A stretch of 64,000 bases of DNA from Coffea arabica (GCF_036785885.1 NC_092320.1:16307557-16371556), one strand, 5' to 3'; counted from the first letter of the stretch, positions 1-11,536 are shown. Numbers and translations: made by a program. Notes: generated from the letters alone by a model not told the origin.

Positions 1-108
1 TTTGTAATATATTTTTTAATAATATTTTATTTCATATATATCAAATCATTATAGTATATTTTCTATAAAAATTTCAAAAAATTACAATCCAAACACGATC
101 GAAATATT
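1..108. repeat. MITE, right end only
   Basis: AT-rich sequence ending in ACAATCCAAACACG. It resembles the right terminus of a small MITE family seen again at 12636-12777, 13001-13146 and 30036-30181, whose ends read TTTG(G/A)ATTGC inward. The left end lies outside the window. Identified by resemblance to the other copies only. Confidence 0.45.
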
Positions 109-720
109 TTATTAACATATGCAAAAAGAGTTTGTTCAAAAGGAAAGGTCCTTATCTACATCAGTATAATTCCATTAACTATTTACACAATTAAAACATT
201 AAAGTGAGAGTCCCCCTTCTAAACGAGTTGGTTACTACATTAACTTTATATTCTTATAAAAATTTTAACTTGCAATTAACTTAGAAGGTGACCATGCCCT
301 TTAGAACAGAAAAATAAATAACACCAATCTCTCTGTAACGATACGATCATTTGATTTATTGAAATTGTAAAACTTTATTACCAAAAAAAAAGAAAGAATA
401 GTTACAATATGGAAAGTTCAAATTGTCTAAAAATTGTCAAAGAAAATTTAGTGAAATGAGTTCCAAAAACAGTTGATAATTTGAATAAATTAAACCTTGT
501 CACGAAGGTTTTAAATGCAAGAGAAGGGACGATCATTCTATCTTGCATTTATGTGAAAATTTTGTACATTACAATTATTTCCCTATCTTGCATTTATGCG
601 AGAAATTTGTATGTCCTGATTATAACTTATAAAATGCAGAATTACCATTTGATAACTCCATCTAACAAATATTATTAATTACGTCTTACAATTCTCTATT
701 TTTTTTTCTTTTTTTTTTTG
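109..720. other. Intergenic, no gene seen
   Basis: AT-rich DNA with short A and T runs. A 65-codon open frame is present but has no family resemblance and low complexity. I see no gene here. Confidence 0.6.
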
Positions 721-723
721 GGT

Positions 724-731
724 TATATATA
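724..731 (+). promoter_or_regulatory. Possible TATA box of the SD3-1-like gene
   Basis: TATATATA follows a long T run and is followed after about 120 bp by a CT-rich leader-like stretch (840-1010) typical of plant 5' untranslated regions. It is the best-placed TATA element for the receptor gene that starts at 2257. No transcript evidence is available. Confidence 0.35.
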
Positions 732-1767
732 TGGATACACAAATGGTGGGCCACCGGCTGCTGCGCCTGCATTATTTTCTATTTATGTGACATTAATTTA
801 AGAGTTAAGACATATGTCTGGATTAGACTTTCGCTTGTTCTCTTTGACTTCACTTCCACAGTTCACACTCTTTAACAACAAAATCCTCGAAGCCAAAGGT
901 TCTCCGGCGAATTCTCTCCACTGACTCCGACGACTTCCGTTCCCATTTCCGGCGACAATGCAACCAAATCTGCAGTGGATTCAACCTTCCAACTAGGCCA
1001 CATCTCTCTTACATAGTATTCCCTCTTTCACTCTGGCAACAAAGGAAAAAAGAAAAACGCCACATTATTGTATTTTGCTCAGTTGTTTTGAAGTGTTTGA
1101 AACATGGATTCTCATTTTCTCTGCATTTAGTTCCATCCCAGAAGAAGTTGTACGCATTTTTACTGGTTTAACTACATTCTTCACACTGATTCTTCACTTA
1201 TTTTTGCCTGCAGTTTCTCCTTTGAACGTAAAAATTTGATCTTGCACAAATGCTCTTTTCAATGGGCCATTGGCCTAATTTGGGTTTAAGTTTTGAAAAA
1301 GTTACAGTTTTTAGTACAAAGAATGTTGTGTAAAGCTGCAATTTTTGTAAAAATTACCATCAATGACCAACCAATAAAGTAGATTAGTCTTTTGTTTTAT
1401 GTGTTGACTTGTGATAATATCTTCATGTATATTCTTTTTTTTTTTCTTTTGTGATATCAATATCATATGGTTTCAGTAGTCCTTGATCTTTACAACTTTG
1501 AATACCTGTAAAACACTTCTTCTTGTCTGTTTGAGGTTCACGAAGTGATTGCATAAGCCTTTAGGCTCATAATTTTGACCAGCATTGGGTCCCATTTGAA
1601 CCAAGATTTCAACACCAGGCCCAATCAAATCCATAAAATAAATGTATGTTGAAATGCATTTGTGGAATACATGGTGGTCCAGGATTGAATTTTTTAGGTC
1701 ATGAGCTCTTTGGTGTAATCATCATCTGTGGGTTCATTTGTTTCTAACATGTTAATTTTTCAACTAG

Positions 1768-1868
1768 GACCAAACCAGTGTTGTATCCCTGGCTGCATAC
1801 AAGCTCTTGCCAATAGAAGCATCTACCAGAGTTGTCCTGAAGCTTGAGGACTGTGAATACCTTTTCAG
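1768..1868 (+). other. Putative 5' leader exon of the SD3-1-like gene
   Basis: The stretch is bounded by an acceptor (TTTTTCAACTAG) and a donor (CAG/GTATCA). Another acceptor, TGTTCTGCGGCAG, lies at 2205 just before the receptor start codon. One reading frame is open through this exon and, when spliced to 2206, runs on to a stop at 2276-2278 that overlaps the receptor ATG. I read these as leader exons. A small upstream coding frame or a fragment of another gene is also possible. Confidence 0.35.
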
Positions 1869-2256
1869 GTATCATATTCTAAAATGTTGCAGTCTATTTT
1901 CTATCGTTCTACATCTTTCATTCAACTACATGTGCCTTTGGTTTAAATATTGACTAAGTTAACAGAAACCTAAATTACAAGACTTTTTGATTCCTCTACC
2001 CAATAGTTCTACAAAATTACTTCAGTCCTTTCAAAATGATAAAGACAGTTTAGAATACTCTTCCCTATGGCGAAATGATAGCCATTTCTTTCTGCTTGTC
2101 TTTTCCAAGCAACTACAGGTTTCCTCGTGTTTCAAAGCTTAGCAATTTTGTTAGCTTAATTGTTGCCCTGTTAGATTTGAATCATTGCTTCTTGTTCTGC
2201 GGCAGCTGGATGTGGTCCAATTCTGTTGCTATCTTCATCTTTGAGCATATGCAGAT

Positions 2257-4542
2257 ATGCTTAGACAAGCAAAATTGATCTTCAGTACAGCAGTCCAGCT
2301 CTGTGTTTCTCTTACCCTCCTCCTTAACTTTGTTGTCAGTTCAGAAATCCAACTAGGCTCCAAAATCTCGGTAGAAGATAACAACTTTTGGGTCTCCTCC
2401 AATGGGGATTTTGCAATTGGATTTTTTAGTTATTTCAACCTATATAAAGTTGGCATTCACTTTAATTCAAGTTCGATCCCTATAGATAAGCAAACAGTGG
2501 TTTGGGTGGCTGGAGCAGACCTTAAAGTTGGTAACAAGTCATATTTCCAGCTTGATGAGAGTGGGGAATTGTTTCTTTTTGATTCTGACACTGGAATAAC
2601 TGCTTGGACAAGCAAAACTAGTAATGCATCTGTCGTATCAGCTCTTCTTCGTGACGATGGTAATTTTGTCCTGCTGAACAAACAAAAGATCACTGTTTGG
2701 CAGAGTTTTGATAATCCCTCTGATACACTTCTCCCAGGCCAGAATTTCTCTGCTTCCCATGTACTCCGGCCTCCTAGTAACAGTCCTGTTTCAAGCTATT
2801 ACAGTCTTTATATGGGTGACTCTGGTCAATTGCAACTTAGGTGGGAAACTAGCATCATTTACTGGACCAGTGGGAATCCATCCCAGTCAGCTCATCGAGC
2901 AATACTTAGTGCTGATGGAACACTGCAATTAATTGACCAAACATCCAAGTCTATTTGGTCCATTTTTGGAGACGACCACAATGATTCGAACGTACATTTT
3001 CGGTTTCTTAGGCTGGATGCTGATGGAAATCTTCGGTTGTACTCTTGGCAAAATGCTTCAAGCTCATGGAGATCTGTTTGGCAAGCTGTCAACAATCAGT
3101 GTGATGTATTTGCAACTTGTGGCGTCCATGGCATTTGTGTATTCAACGAGTCTGGCTTACCAGTTTGCAAATGTCCATACATGCCAGCTGGTGAGTTTAA
3201 CTCAAAATGTTTGGCTTCCTCTGATGAAAATTGTGATTCTGGTTCTTCCCTGATTCTGTATGAGCATACTTTTCTATATGGAATTTACCCGCCTAACGAT
3301 ACAATTGTGCATACCAACCTGCAAGAATGTAAAACCTTGTGTGAGAAAGACCCACGTTGTACTGCTGTAACCTTCATAAACAATGGCACTCCACAATGCC
3401 GAATAAAAAACACTAGATATATGAGTGGCAAGTCTGATCCTTCATTGGGTTCTATATCTCTGATAAAGACATGTTCAGATCCTGTTGCAGTTTTACCTCA
3501 ATCCCCTGAATCTAAACTTATTCAAAAGTCATTGCGGAAAATCTGCATTCCTTGTCTTATTGGAGTTGCTGCAGGAACATTTGGCATAATTCTTGTGATC
3601 CAACTTTGTGCTGGATTCTACTTTTTGAGGAGAAGAAAATATATCAGGAAGAAAACTGATTTTAGTAATGTGGATCCTAATACCGGAGGTTGTATCATGT
3701 TATCATATGCTGAGATTACTGAGCTGACAGAGAATTTTAAGCTCAAGATTGGTCCCAAGGTGTTCAAAGGTGTACTTCCAGATAAACGACCAGTTGCAAT
3801 CAAAGATTTGGCTACAAGCATTGAAGAAAGGAAGTTCAGGAGTGCAGTTTCTAAAATAGCAAGTATATTTCATAAGAATCTGTTAAAGTTGGATGGTTAC
3901 TGTTGTGATTCAAGCAACAGGCTCTTGGTCTATGAATTTGCAAAGAACGGCTCACTTGGAGATTGTTTGGAAGATCCAAAAATGTGCAAGAGATTGACAT
4001 GGAGAAGGAGGATAAGCATTTGCTTAGCAGTGGCAAGGGCTATTTATTACTTGCATACAGGATGTAGAGTTTACGTAAGTCACGGGAATTTAAAATGTGA
4101 AAATGTGCTTTTAGATGATAACTTTGAAGTCAAGGTGAGTGAATTTGGGTTGCAGACTTTTCTTAGTGAAGAATCAGACACCGAACAAACTGCAGAGGCA
4201 GATGTTAGAGATTTTGGGAAGATGTTGGTGAAAATAATGAGTGGAAGCCAAAATGCAGACGATGCTTGTGAATGGGCATATGAAAAATGGCTAGCTGACC
4301 AAAGCTACGAAATAGTTGATAGTCGATTGGAAGGAAGTGTGAGTTCAGATGAGTTGCAACGAGCATTGAGAATTGCATTCTGGTGCCTGCAAGCTGATGC
4401 ACGGATGAGACCTTCAATGGGCGAGGTAGTTAAGGTGCTAGAAGGCACATTGAGTGTTGATATCCCACCACCTCTCTTTTCTCATTGCCATTCTAGGACA
4501 TCATCAGAAGGAAAACTGGAATCAAATGCAGAATCGGGGTAA
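2257..4542 (+). CDS. SD3-1: G-type lectin S-receptor-like protein, SD3-1 type, kinase probably inactive
   Basis: The product is a 761-residue type I membrane receptor-like protein in a single exon. In order it has a hydrophobic signal peptide (about 1-29), bulb-type mannose-binding lectin repeats (about 30-170, including WQSFDNPSDTLLPGQ at 148), a Cys-rich EGF-like stretch (about 280-308), a PAN/apple domain (about 325-408), a membrane helix (about 430-455) followed by basic RRRKYIRKK, and a protein-kinase-like domain (about 490-740). The ATP-binding lysine is kept (VAIK, K516). The catalytic loop reads HGNLKCEN (609-616), so the HRD aspartate is Asn611. The metal-binding DFG is EFG (629-631), and the glycine-rich loop is degenerate. 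By family knowledge such receptors sit in the plasma membrane; this one probably signals as a scaffold. The start was chosen because a signal peptide follows directly. The SD3-1 name rests on the lectin-EGF-PAN order and the neighbouring guanylate kinase gene. Confidence 0.92.
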   Translation: MLRQAKLIFSTAVQLCVSLTLLLNFVVSSEIQLGSKISVEDNNFWVSSNGDFAIGFFSYFNLYKVGIHFNSSSIPIDKQTVVWVAGADLKVGNKSYFQLDESGELFLFDSDTGITAWTSKTSNASVVSALLRDDGNFVLLNKQKITVWQSFDNPSDTLLPGQNFSASHVLRPPSNSPVSSYYSLYMGDSGQLQLRWETSIIYWTSGNPSQSAHRAILSADGTLQLIDQTSKSIWSIFGDDHNDSNVHFRFLRLDADGNLRLYSWQNASSSWRSVWQAVNNQCDVFATCGVHGICVFNESGLPVCKCPYMPAGEFNSKCLASSDENCDSGSSLILYEHTFLYGIYPPNDTIVHTNLQECKTLCEKDPRCTAVTFINNGTPQCRIKNTRYMSGKSDPSLGSISLIKTCSDPVAVLPQSPESKLIQKSLRKICIPCLIGVAAGTFGIILVIQLCAGFYFLRRRKYIRKKTDFSNVDPNTGGCIMLSYAEITELTENFKLKIGPKVFKGVLPDKRPVAIKDLATSIEERKFRSAVSKIASIFHKNLLKLDGYCCDSSNRLLVYEFAKNGSLGDCLEDPKMCKRLTWRRRISICLAVARAIYYLHTGCRVYVSHGNLKCENVLLDDNFEVKVSEFGLQTFLSEESDTEQTAEADVRDFGKMLVKIMSGSQNADDACEWAYEKWLADQSYEIVDSRLEGSVSSDELQRALRIAFWCLQADARMRPSMGEVVKVLEGTLSVDIPPPLFSHCHSRTSSEGKLESNAESG

Positions 4543-6267
4543 AGGCTTCTACCCTCCCATTTTAAGTTCCTCTTCCCCCTCAATTGTATAGTTAAGTTCA
4601 TTGTAACAGCAGCGCAAATGCAAGTATCAATGCAGGGTTGTACCCTTTATAGTCCATATGCTTATTCCATCATCTGAAGATCTCTGATGAGCATATTCCA
4701 TCCTTTGCTCAGCTTTAAGGGGTCGCAACCATTTTGAGCAATGAATTTCTGTGATGCATTTTTTTAATCAGTAAGCCTGTGCAGAAATTTTATAATTTTT
4801 CATTGTCGTTAGTGTTGTTCTTTTGTAGTGGATCTCCTTTTCAGTGTAGCATGAATTGATATTTTCTTTGCTTTGAAGTTTAAACCATTAGACATTCAAA
4901 TAGACATTTTTGTAGGTCTTATTAGGCTGTCAGCACAGATTATCAGGTACGAAAATGATACGCTAAAAACTATAAAACGTTTAGAAAAAAGCCTTTTATT
5001 TTTGCAGTCAGGGATGGATTTGACGGCTCAAACTGATGCTCACCTTTGATGGTTCATAGTTGTTCCCAACTTCTTGGCTACAAAAGTCAAGCTTGCTGCC
5101 TAATAACGCTTCTCAGGGAAATGATAGTGAGCGCAAATTCTGCCCAAAAGGGAACAGAAAAAAGTGATAGCAACGACAAAGTCTTGACACTGAGTAACTA
5201 TAACTCATCGTGCATCAAGGCTGGGCACTCCTTTTTCTTTTTGGTTGAGGGGGTTAAAGTCCGGATTGCATGTTTTCCAAGTACTTAGTTGATTACTGCA
5301 CTTTCAGAGAAATGTTGGATGACACCGATAGTTTTGCACCAAAACTTTTAGAGTGGATGGTAAAAGAGGTCACTAAACTCTCAAGCAGGGTACGGATCAG
5401 TCATCAAACTTTTTTTGTGGCTACAAAAGTCATTAAATTGGCAAAAAATGGCCAGCAAAGTCATTTTGCCAAATTGTATCGGTAAAAAAATAACTTATTG
5501 CCGAAGGTCATTTTACCAAAAAAGGTCATTGAATTTCAATGATCTACAGGTCGTTTTACCTGTAGAATTTGATAAAAATGGGATCCAAATACCTTAAGAA
5601 AATTACATGCACTTGAAATCTATTGCATAAATAAAAATAAAATCATTTTATGTACATTTATCAAAAAAGAATATCATGTACTTTTAACAAAAAAAACTTT
5701 TGTGTCAAAATATTAAAATTTTCACGACGTGTATGGGAGATATCTTACCATATTTATATCTTATGTCCATTTGTTGATGTTCATGATTTGAGGAGGAAAT
5801 ATTTTTAACAATTGTAAAGTTTCAAATTTACTTAATATGACTAGATTTTTTCTTTAGTAGAATTAAAATATTTTGGGAACTTAGTTCATGATTTTCTTAA
5901 AAAAAGTAAATAATTTCATTGCTAGAAATGGGTGACATGAGAAGTTTGGGGGAGGAAAAGAAGAATAGAGGAAAACGAAGACAAGGACAAAACTGAAACT
6001 TCAGACATTTTTTAATCGTAAAAGCTGAAGCGGCTTAACAGAGGGAGCAAAGTGCAACAAAAATAACGTCGAGAAAGAAAATGCAAATGGCACCAAACAT
6101 TAGGGGAACTTAGTGCTTTTAACCCTTTGATTAAGTACACGTAACAAAGCAGTCAAAATGTCATCCTCATTTGTTCTCTGCATAGTTGTACCGTCTCAAG
6201 AATTAAAACTACTACTCCCAAGCTTAGGGTCTCTTTTCTTCCCTTTGATCTGACTTTTGTTTAAAAG
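4543..6267. other. 3' flank of the SD3-1-like gene and intergenic
   Basis: The first few hundred bases look like a 3' untranslated region. From about 5400 to 5560 there are repeated AAGTCATT and GGTCATT stretches in both orientations, suggesting a worn inverted-repeat element. No coding region is supported; the small open frames show no family signature. Confidence 0.5.
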
Positions 6268-6418
6268 TAAATCTTATATACGCTGATAGCATATACATTA
6301 TTATCACGGTTGAATGTACGATGCACCTGCAAAATTTTGATTTTCAAATTCAAATTCAGATTATGTGTCATATATTCAGTGGTGAAAATGCATACACGGT
6401 CAGTGTATAAAAGATTAA
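6268..6418. repeat. Small MITE with TATAC..GTATA ends
   Basis: The left end AATCTTATATACGCTGATAG is roughly mirrored by the right end CGGTCAGTGTATAAAAGATT. The element is about 150 bp. A related sequence lies at 40507-40650. No clear target duplication was found. Confidence 0.5.
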
Positions 6419-7855
6419 TTCTTTGTTTAAATGCTTTTGAACTGGAATTCTAAAATATAAGAAACTTTCTTGAAATGAAGATTTTGAGCTCTCCGAAAAA
6501 AAATTTATATTTGGGCCAGGAATTGGTTGGAGAAGACATATCAGATCACTAACCCAGTGGCTTCAAGACCAATTGTAGCGTGTAACATAAGATAGCACCA
6601 AGCCATCAACACAATTAATTTCTGTCTTTTTTACTTTTTCCTTTTCTTCTTCGGCCTAAACTCCCTCTCATTTTCTTTTCTTGGTTAATTGTATAGATCA
6701 CTTCTTTACAATTTGGGCCTCACTGGAGCAACGCGAGCCCACCTGGCCCTCTACAATAAGTTGTGAGCCTAACATGCATGTGGTCTGGGCTGGATGATTT
6801 ATCCCGCAAAATTTTCACTATTTCTCATAATTCGTAACAAGAAATAAAATACCACCTATGTGTGTGTGTTTGGACAGCTCATTATTTGTAAAAATTTATT
6901 TGATTGTGTCATAAAAATATTTTTCAATCATCTTTTCATCTTCCATATATCACATAAAAAAAATACTATAGTATTTTAAAAAAAAATAATTCTCCCAAAT
7001 AATCTTCTATCCGAACACACTAATTTTTCTCCATTCCCACCGGGAGGTTTAAAGTCCTTATCCAAAAAAAAAAAAGAAAAAAAATTTCCATCTTCTAGTA
7101 ATGGCCTATCTGTACAAAAAGATTTAGAAGGCAGACTCCACCCTAGTTGAGACATACATTTGAGGTCGAGAGAAACAGCTACTAATTTTTAATTTAAAAA
7201 CTCAAATATTTGAACAGAGATCATCAAATTAATAAACATGAAAATTTTTGCTCTCTTATTGTATTTTCACATTAATAGATTTGATAGTTAAAATTTTTGT
7301 TCTCTTTTTTTTTTAAAAAAAAAAAAAATCTTGACAGACATAAAATTTGGTGTAGAGGTATGATAACTCCAACCACTTAACCAGCAATCAAATTTCATTA
7401 ACTCCACCCAACATACCTTTATTTATGTCAGTGTAAATGCATGTCCGCAAAACCTTTTTTTTTTTCACAGCTATGAAAACCCTACAAAAGTTCAAAGTCT
7501 CAAGGTACATTGGTAGAAGGGTAAAAGTTAGAATTGTTCAAAAAGTGCTAAATTGAAATTTCTTTATTAGTGGTAGCAGTTGCTGCTGTTGTAGTGTTCT
7601 TCTTGTACCTATTACGAGTATGACATAACCTCTTCCAAGAAGCCAATTATTCAACGGTCCAATGGGGTATCGCTCAATGCTAAAAACCCATAATTTTGTG
7701 TTTTTCAAGCTCATTATCTCATTGCTTACCTTGGCAAAGATATAGCAGGAGCAAATCAAGTGTCGTTTTTTGACAAAGTATGAGCACTTTTCAACTGTTT
7801 CTTTGGATAAGAACAGCAGAGGAGACTAATTACTTGGCAATTAGCCTTTATCATG
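6419..7855. other. Intergenic upstream of the SMR gene
   Basis: AT-rich with homopolymer tracts near 7060 and 7310-7330. No coding or RNA gene recognised. The part from about 7500 on is the likely promoter of the SMR gene. Confidence 0.5.
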
Positions 7856-7859
7856 GCAG

Positions 7860-7866
7860 TATATAA
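7860..7866 (+). promoter_or_regulatory. TATA box of the SMR gene
   Basis: TATATAA lies about 80 bp upstream of the SMR start codon, which suits a short plant leader. Confidence 0.55.
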
Positions 7867-7869
7867 CAC

Positions 7870-7940
7870 AAGAAGAAGAAGAAGAAGAAGGAGGAGGAGG
7901 AGGAGGAGAAAAAACAGTTAGCAGAAGCAGCAGCAGCAGC
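7870..7940 (+). repeat. GAA/GGA and CAG microsatellites in the SMR leader
   Basis: A run of AGA/GAA triplets passes into GGA triplets (to about 7909) and then CAG triplets (to 7940), directly before the ATG. Purine-rich triplet runs are common in plant leaders and vary in length. Confidence 0.8.
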
Positions 7941-7945
7941 AAAAC

Positions 7946-8248
7946 ATGGAGTTATCTTGTGATCATTGCAGCAGTGCTGAGGCTTGCAAAGGGTCTTTGA
8001 AGATTAACTTTATTGAGGATAATGGCAAAGATCTTTTGGTGAATGCTGCTGTTTATTCGACACCGAAGGCAAAGAGGTTTAGAATACCTGAGATTAGAAC
8101 ATGTCCATCAGCTCCAAAGAAGAGAAGAATAGCTGCTGCTGATCAGTGCTTATCAAAAAGATCATCAACCACTATTGCATATTTTGCTCCTCCTGACATT
8201 GAGGCCTTCTTCTTAGGGGCATTTCAGAAGATTTTTAGTTTGAAATGA
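7946..8248 (+). CDS. SMR: SIAMESE-RELATED cyclin-dependent kinase inhibitor
   Basis: This intronless gene encodes 100 residues, the usual size for the plant SIM/SMR family. These proteins bind CDK-cyclin complexes in the nucleus, stop mitotic division and promote endoreduplication or stress arrest. The sequence shows the family core TPKAKRFRIPEIRTCPSAPK (39-58) followed by basic KRR, and the C-terminal FAPPDIEAFF block (80-89), which in this family is the acidic/aromatic cyclin-binding patch. No signal peptide or membrane segment is seen. The start is the first ATG after the TATA box and triplet-repeat leader. I cannot decide which SMR number it is. It faces the same way as its neighbours but has its own promoter. 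Confidence 0.88.
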   Translation: MELSCDHCSSAEACKGSLKINFIEDNGKDLLVNAAVYSTPKAKRFRIPEIRTCPSAPKKRRIAAADQCLSKRSSTTIAYFAPPDIEAFFLGAFQKIFSLK

Positions 8249-9089
8249 TTAGCATTTGAATCCAACCAATATTAGTTCCGCTTTACTTAGATTATCTCGT
8301 TAGCGTGTGAGTGAAATTTTTTGCCTGTACTTGGATTCTACCATTTAATCTTCAAATGGCAGTTATGCTTTGATATTGAGTTGCTAAATTATAACACAGC
8401 AATATCCAACAACAACGACAGTGAAATCTTTCCTTCGTTTCCCCCATTCCCTTCTTTTCTTTAAAACAATCCAATAGTTAGATTAATACAAAAGTACCAA
8501 ATTGAAAAGAAGAAGTTTCATGACTTGCATATTAAAACGTGGCTTGGCTAGTGAGTAGTAACAAATCCGGTTCTGTGCAAACAATCCCAAGTTGCATACT
8601 CAAAAGACTTGCCTTAGCTAATGCATGGGTACAAGCCTTGCCATTCCTCCAAAAATGGCTCAATTTGCATTCATGATTCCGATCTAATAACTTGCGGATT
8701 TTCACAATATATTGTAGCGGATTTGATCATCTGCATCCTGATTGACGAGATGAACTCCTAGTCAAGAATCTGATTTCACCTTTACATGCTTAAAATCCAA
8801 ATCTATATTATTATTATTATTATAAAAGCGTGGATGAGTGAAATTGGATTGCAATTGGATTGCTGATTTGCAAAATTGAAGCCTCTGATTGGTCCAATTT
8901 CGGTGGCGATTGCTGTATTTTGAGCAATTTTAGTGGCATTTTTATAACATCACCACCAAAAAGCCACTGAAATTGATCTAAATTATCAAATAACCGATCC
9001 AAACAATCAAACTCAATAACCAATCACAACGAACAAGCGAATGAATTGAATTCTCACCCGCAGCGGCATCCGCCTCCTCCTCTTTCCTG
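8249..9089. other. 3' flank of the SMR gene, no further gene seen
   Basis: Contains a TTA/ATT microsatellite (about 8808-8822) and a weak snap-back pair AGTGGCATTTTT / AAAAAGCCACT near 8930-8970. No coding region recognised. Confidence 0.5.
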
Positions 9090-9097
9090 AAGTTAGA

Positions 9098-9912
9098 TGC
9101 ATGGCCACGGTTCTAGAACCGCCGGTTCTGGTTCTTCAAAGAGGTAGAACCAGAACCGCACCATCTAAGATGGTTTTGGTTCTGTGTGATTGTATACAAT
9201 TTTATTTAATTCCTTATCCTTACCAATTTTAATGCGAATATAACAATATATTTAAAATTTCAAATAGAATGTAAAAAAATAAATACAAAATAAGATCATA
9301 TTTTAATTTTATTATTATTCTACAAAGTACAAAGTAATAAATAGATAATAAAAATTTTATGAAAAGTACGTTACATTGTCAAATTAAAAAATACATTACA
9401 CTATCAAATGGTGATCATTTTAAATGGAAAAGAAAATGCATGATTTTTTCATTGAAATTGAGATGAAATATCAAAACAAACATTAATTATTTAATCATCT
9501 TCATTGCTTGCGACGACACTAGAATCAGTTGTATAATTGAATTCTTCTTCTTCATCTTTTTCCATTTCTTGTTGTCTATATTCTGCTCTAGTCCAATCAT
9601 CCACGCATGCTTGAATTTCTAGTGATTCTAGGCTTAACCTCGACTTTGTCTCACTACTTTCTTAAACTTTCTTAATTCTAGGCTAAAAATTTAAACTTTC
9701 TTAAAACCTATTAAACACAACTAATTTTTTCAAATTATCTTATTACTTATATTAATTATTTTTAATTATTTTTTAACGATTCTGGAACCGAAGGTTCTGG
9801 TTCTGATTCTATTTTTTAGAGAACCGAAACCTTTATCCAAGGTTCTACCATGATTCTGGTTCCACGGTTTTGATTCCGGTTCCGGTTCCAAATGGGAACC
9901 ATGGCCATGCCA
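9098..9912 (-). mobile_element. hAT-type element, internally deleted, 815 bp
   Basis: The 8-bp duplication AAGTTAGA flanks both sides (9090-9097 and 9913-9920). The ends are near-inverted: TGCATGGCCACGGTTC at the left and, read inward, TGGCATGGCCATGGTTC at the right. Subterminal regions are rich in GGTTCTGG / CCGGAACC words. An 8-bp target duplication is the hAT hallmark. A transposase tail remains on the minus strand, so this is a deletion derivative that cannot move itself. Confidence 0.85.
9491..9657 (-). pseudogene. hAT transposase C-terminal remnant
   Basis: On the minus strand the frame reads SLESLEIQACVDDWTRAEY, then a run of acidic residues and a stop at 9491. This resembles the extreme C-terminus of plant hAT (RICESLEEPER-like) transposases, where a conserved ALxCxxDWxRA block precedes an acidic tail. 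The catalytic and zinc-finger regions are gone. It supports the class of the surrounding element. Confidence 0.65.
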
Positions 9913-9920
9913 AAGTTAGA

Positions 9921-10644
9921 AGGTTCGGTGGGTCGGCTGTCTATAAATTTTGGTATACCTGATGTCAAAGGTAAGAATTTTATGTAGAATTTTCATTAAA
10001 CTAAAGCCAATTGTCTAGTTTCAAGAAAAAAAGAACATAATTAATTCATAACAGAGAAAAAGAGTATCATGTTCTTGTGGGAATGCTCAGTTAAGCCCAA
10101 AATTCTTCAAACCATGGCTGCATCGGCCGTTTCATTTTGAGCCCGTATCTCATTTTAGTTGAGCCCATCACGCGCACAACTTTTGATCAGATATGGGTTG
10201 CTAAATGGGACGAGGGCTTTCCTCCCAGCACCTCTCTTTTTTAATTCTTGGAAAATATTTCGCTGCACTATTTTGTGGCAGAAGCACCTAGGCGAGGATA
10301 TAATTTTTTTTTTGCCGATACGATATAATTACATTTATTTGATGCTATGGGGAGGGAAGGACCTAAAGAGGTCAAGGGAAAATCTAAGAAGATACCATAC
10401 CTAAGCTAGACCTAGGCAAGGATATCATACCTAAGAGGAAACGTAGAATCGCCTCTATCTAATATCTACCCTTGATCATACATATATATAGAAGTTGACC
10501 TTTGACCAAAAAAAAAAAAAAAAACCTACCCTTGATCTGAATGTTGATGGGTCTAAAGCCATACCATCTTAGATCAAAAGTTAGCAGAATTGAAACCCAC
10601 CCGCTTTAGATGATTCCGAAGAAAACAAATTTCTCTTACTAAAA
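9921..10644. other. Intergenic, nothing recognised
   Basis: Holds a repeated phrase around AGGATATCATACCTAAG (10390-10435) and A tracts. No gene or element with clear ends. Confidence 0.45.
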
Positions 10645-11536
10645 GCTATGTTTTGAAACTCGAATCGGCTATCGACTCAGTATAGGTCAAGAATTAGGGA
10701 TCAATGGGTTGGTCGAACCCATCCAAGAACCGAATGGCATCATTGTGATATCATAAATATATTTAATTTGAAAAATTAATATATTATGTAGAATTTCTAA
10801 AAATATATTAATACTAAGAAATGTAGGTTCAATGTATATTTGATGTTTCTAAGATACTTTACAAGAAAATACAAATAAGGTAGTATAATTAAGTAGCAAT
10901 TTATGCAATTTACAATTTAATTAGAACCAAATTGAAGGGCTTATTTGAAAAGTAATACAAGAAATTAGGACTATTGCTATAAGTTCTAAAATGTTTCTAG
11001 GTGTAATAATAGTTTTCTAGTACTCTGAGGGTCAAATCATAAAATTGATAAAATATTTCTAGGTGAATTTTTTATTTTCTTTTTTTAATGTTTTATTCCT
11101 TTTTAAACTTAGATCTTCCATTGGAGTTGTTTGAGAGAGATTTATGGTAGGGTTTGTGAAGAGATTTGAGAGTAATTAAAAGGAAGAATCACAAAAGGAA
11201 AACAAAAAGGGTAAAAAAGGAAAAGATGGAAAAAATTAAAAAAGCTCAAAAATACAACAATGGTCAGAAACGGCACACAATGTTGGCGGCAATTGTGTAC
11301 AGCACATGCCCCATGCATTTAGTTTTTAAGTGGTCCCCACTACACAAACCAATGTCCGTCTTTACTTTTCTTTAGATCTTAGCCGGTTAGACTCCGGTTG
11401 AAGCGGTTCTTTCGGTCAAACCCGACTTTTGATTGGATTTGACCAAGTTTTGTTTCATGATTTTTTAAAGATCGGATGTCAACTCGGTTTTTGGTTCAAT
11501 CAATTGAACCGATCGACCTGAGCTTCAAAACATAGA
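10645..11536. mobile_element. TATGTTTT-end element, copy 1 (about 890 bp)
   Basis: The left end TATGTTTTGAAACTCG is mirrored at the right by CAGGTCGATCGG..CTTCAAAACATA in inverse. The left inner part (GATCAATGGGTTGGTCGAAC, then GATATCATAAATATAT) and the right inner part (TTTTGATTGGATTTGACC) match the ends of the array element at 58016-59289, so they are one family. No matching target duplication was found, so limits are good to a few bases only. Confidence 0.65.
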
